NCBI GenBank assembly: GCA_002212725.1
Contig: MTCR01000143.1
Coordinates: forward strand, 62,001-126,000
From: Sphingobacteriales bacterium TSM_CSM
GTDB taxonomy: Bacteria; Bacteroidota; Bacteroidia; Chitinophagales; UBA2359
Length of the DNA stretch: 64,000 nucleotides
Reading direction: 5' to 3'
The notes under the pieces were generated by a model. The model did no database searches. It was given only the letters and a program-made list of their open reading frames with translations, and was not told where the DNA came from. Shown one piece after another: positions 62,108-64,000 of the stretch; position 1 is the first letter of the stretch, and the number at the start of each line of letters is the position of its first letter. Made by a program: the position numbers and the translations under genes.

Positions 62108-63004
62108 CTACGGGTTGTGTTGGTAAATTTCAATAAGGCCGTTGTTAATGGCATCTTCATAAATTTGTTTCCGGGTGTTTTCCAGATAACGGAGGCTATG
62201 TTTGTGGGCAATTATTTTTTCCACTTCGGGTTTGCAATAACCAATCGGGGCGGTACTGCCCTGTTTGGCTGCTGTATCAATGCTTATATAATACGTATAA
62301 ACGGCATCGTGCGTTTGAAAAAAATGATTTTGCAGGAAGGTGGTAAAATCACTGTCGTCGAGCGGAATTTGCTGTTGCAGTTCGGTCCATGCATACCAAC
62401 GGGCGGGCAGGGCGCAGGTAAAGGTTTGGCGGTTGCAAAGCTGCAAAAGTGTTTGCAGGGCATCGGGGGTATTTTTTTTGAGCAGCAGTTTTACCGAGTC
62501 TTGTTTTTCTGCCTTGTTGCCGGTAATTACATAAGCAACTTTAACAACGTTGGTGCCCAGTACAAAATTGTCTTTATTTTGTTGGTAGTAGGTTTCGGTT
62601 TCGGCCGGGTCTATCAGGGTATCGGGGTTTTGTTGCAGTAATTGCTGTTCAAAGGCGTGCAGCAGGAGCGACTCGCGGTAATCCTGCAATTGTTGTTCTA
62701 AATTGGGCATGGTAGCGGTTATTTCATTGCCGGCATTAAGCAACATAGCCTGCCGGCGCACCCAGTTGTTAATATAGTTGTTTACCGTAGCGGCGCTGTC
62801 TTGCGGGGGCGTACCCGGGTTTACCAACCCCTGCAACTGCGAGCGGTAAAGGTAGGTGTTTTGTACGCGCGCCACCGGAACATCGCCGTTGCTGCTCCTT
62901 TTTGAGAAAAACCGGCATCCGGCAACCAACAACAACAACGCCAGCGCTATGGTTACAAGCGCCGGCGTTGTGGGGGTGGTGTATAATGGGTGTGTTGGTT
63001 TCAA
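62108..63004 (-). CDS. SurA N-terminal-like lipoprotein
   Basis: The protein has 298 residues. [15 protein letters not shown] with the lipobox Cys near residue 30 marks a lipoprotein. The body is helical: [40 protein letters not shown] and [18 protein letters not shown] are like the chaperone core and the linker before a parvulin domain, and [20 protein letters not shown] the closing helix. No clear parvulin active-site motif is present, so it may be chaperone only. Its stop is 7 nt before the SurA-like start, so they are co-transcribed. Confidence 0.75.
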   Translation of the reverse strand: MKPTHPLYTTPTTPALVTIALALLLLVAGCRFFSKRSSNGDVPVARVQNTYLYRSQLQGLVNPGTPPQDSAATVNNYINNWVRRQAMLLNAGNEITATMPNLEQQLQDYRESLLLHAFEQQLLQQNPDTLIDPAETETYYQQNKDNFVLGTNVVKVAYVITGNKAEKQDSVKLLLKKNTPDALQTLLQLCNRQTFTCALPARWYAWTELQQQIPLDDSDFTTFLQNHFFQTHDAVYTYYISIDTAAKQGSTAPIGYCKPEVEKIIAHKHSLRYLENTRKQIYEDAINNGLIEIYQHNP

Positions 63005-63064
63005 AACACGGAATTATTGGGTAAAACAGTTTGCACAGTAGGCAAAAGCCTCAACAACGGCGGG

Positions 63065-64000
63065 TTACTTTTTATGGTAGAGGCTTTCCTGCACCTCTTT
63101 GTTTACCTTAACGGCATACTTGGTGCGCAGTTCTTTTACCCAATCGGCTTCTAATTTGCCCTGATAGTCGGCAATTACGTAGCCGCGGGCTTCTTCCAGT
63201 TTTTTGGGGCCGGCGGGCATTACCTCGGTAATTACGGCAAAGCTTGTGGTTCCGTCGGGGCTTTCTATGTTTTCCGACAAGCCTTTTTTCCATTCTACAT
63301 GGCCAAGCAGGTCTTTTTGTCCTTTTTCAAACACGCCGCTTTCAACTTTAAATTGCGATGCCTTATTTGCTTTGGCTTCCATTTCCATGTTTGCCAGTTC
63401 TTCGGGGGTGGCTTTGGCGGCTTTGTCGCGCAGGTTGTTGGCGGCGGTGGCATCGGCAAAGGTAAAGATATAGGCGCTCACGCGGTCTTTCCACTGGTAT
63501 TTACCGTTGTTTCCGTTGTAAAACGCTCTCAGTCCGGCAGTATCTTCCATGGCTTTGTTCCATACTTTTTTGCTCATGAGTTCGTAAAGCAGGTTGCCAT
63601 CGCGAAACTCTTTGAGCAGGCGGGCAAATTCGGGGTATTTGGTTTCCAGAATGGTTTCTTCGGCGGCCATGAGTTGTTCTTCCACAAAAATGGCATACAC
63701 TTTAGCGGCGGTTTCTTCGGGGTTTCGGCTTCGGGCGCGCATTTGGTTTTTTTCGGCAAAGGTGGCAATGTCTTTACCGGTGTACTGCTGCGGGGCATTT
63801 TTTTTGGGGAAGTTGATGGTAAAAGCAGTTTTGGCAAGGTCAAAATTGCCCAGGCTGTCGGTTTTCCATTGTCCTTTTTGTATAGCGGGGCTTTTGGCTA
63901 TGGCTGCCAGCAGGGCGGTTTTTTCGGGGGCAAATTCGGTAAACTGGTAATCTTTTTTTAATCGGGCAATAAAATATTGTTGCGATACGCGGGAGCGGTT
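63065..64000 (-). CDS. Peptidyl-prolyl isomerase (parvulin/PpiD-like), C-terminal part; 5' end outside window
   Basis: The frame is open from the window edge (first codons NRSRVSQQYFIARLKKDYQF) to the stop at 63065, 311 residues. IVF-type helices FVEEQLMAAEETILETKYPE, FARLLKEFRDGNLLYELMSK and a parvulin-like part (AYIFTFADATAANNLRDKAA, LLGHVEWKKGLSENIE) with LEEARGYVIADYQGKLEADW and VKELRTKYAVKVN at the end match the C-terminal half of PpiC/SurA-type foldases of Bacteroidota. It is the first gene of a three-gene run (63065, 62108, 60724) that should act on outer-membrane protein folding. Confidence 0.85.
   Translation of the reverse strand, partial: NRSRVSQQYFIARLKKDYQFTEFAPEKTALLAAIAKSPAIQKGQWKTDSLGNFDLAKTAFTINFPKKNAPQQYTGKDIATFAEKNQMRARSRNPEETAAKVYAIFVEEQLMAAEETILETKYPEFARLLKEFRDGNLLYELMSKKVWNKAMEDTAGLRAFYNGNNGKYQWKDRVSAYIFTFADATAANNLRDKAAKATPEELANMEMEAKANKASQFKVESGVFEKGQKDLLGHVEWKKGLSENIESPDGTTSFAVITEVMPAGPKKLEEARGYVIADYQGKLEADWVKELRTKYAVKVNKEVQESLYHKK

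Overview
The window comes from a Bacteroidota chromosome, probably a Chitinophagia/Saprospiria-like lineage, though I cannot fix the order. The evidence is several secreted proteins with type IX secretion (T9SS) C-terminal sorting domains, promoters of the Bacteroidota type (TTG / about 20 nt / TAnnTTTG), weak or absent Shine-Dalgarno sequences, and family content typical of the phylum (ECF sigma factor with a partner, RND pump operon, M17 peptidase, ArsS, kynurenine monooxygenase, a run of parvulin-type chaperones). No rRNA operon and no CRISPR array were seen.

Layout. 1-7.3 kb: the start of a secreted Big_9-like protein, a Bacteroidota-specific helical protein, a phospholipase D-like protein with a membrane partner, and two glycosyltransferases. 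7.4-8.9 kb: an unusual tRNA-Asp locus, with three 139-bp chimeric units, one intact tRNA-Asp, and two copies of a GIY-YIG nuclease cassette carrying tRNA halves. 9.1-12.2 kb: an ECF sigma factor, its probable regulator and three small membrane proteins. 12.5-15.7 kb: two T9SS cargo proteins. 15.9-19.1 kb: a TPR-CHAT protease. 19.2-26.5 kb: TetR-TolC-adaptor-RND efflux operon with a clear operator, followed by DinB. 28.1-31.1 kb: a mosaic island containing two Mu-like head genes, two possible antisense small RNAs, palindromic repeats and duplicated T9SS debris. 31.2-38.7 kb: housekeeping genes (pdxA, M17 aminopeptidase, rsmA, neuB) and small conserved proteins. 39-50 kb: three very large secreted proteins (polysaccharide-lyase-like, ten-PKD adhesin, subtilase). 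50-64 kb: alpha/beta hydrolase, methyltransferase, a catalytically degenerate beta-lactamase-fold protein, kmo, an HD hydrolase, 3-oxoadipyl-CoA thiolase, a coiled-coil protein, ArsS, and three consecutive periplasmic peptidyl-prolyl isomerase-type proteins.

The most unusual part is the tRNA-Asp/GIY-YIG array. The nuclease ORFs end inside the D-loop of a tRNA-Asp 5' half, and each chimeric unit has the anticodon-arm 3' side replaced by a short palindrome. This looks like a small mobile unit that targets the tRNA-Asp anticodon region. The second is the Mu-like fragment with two related minus-strand hairpin units, each behind a consensus -7 box.
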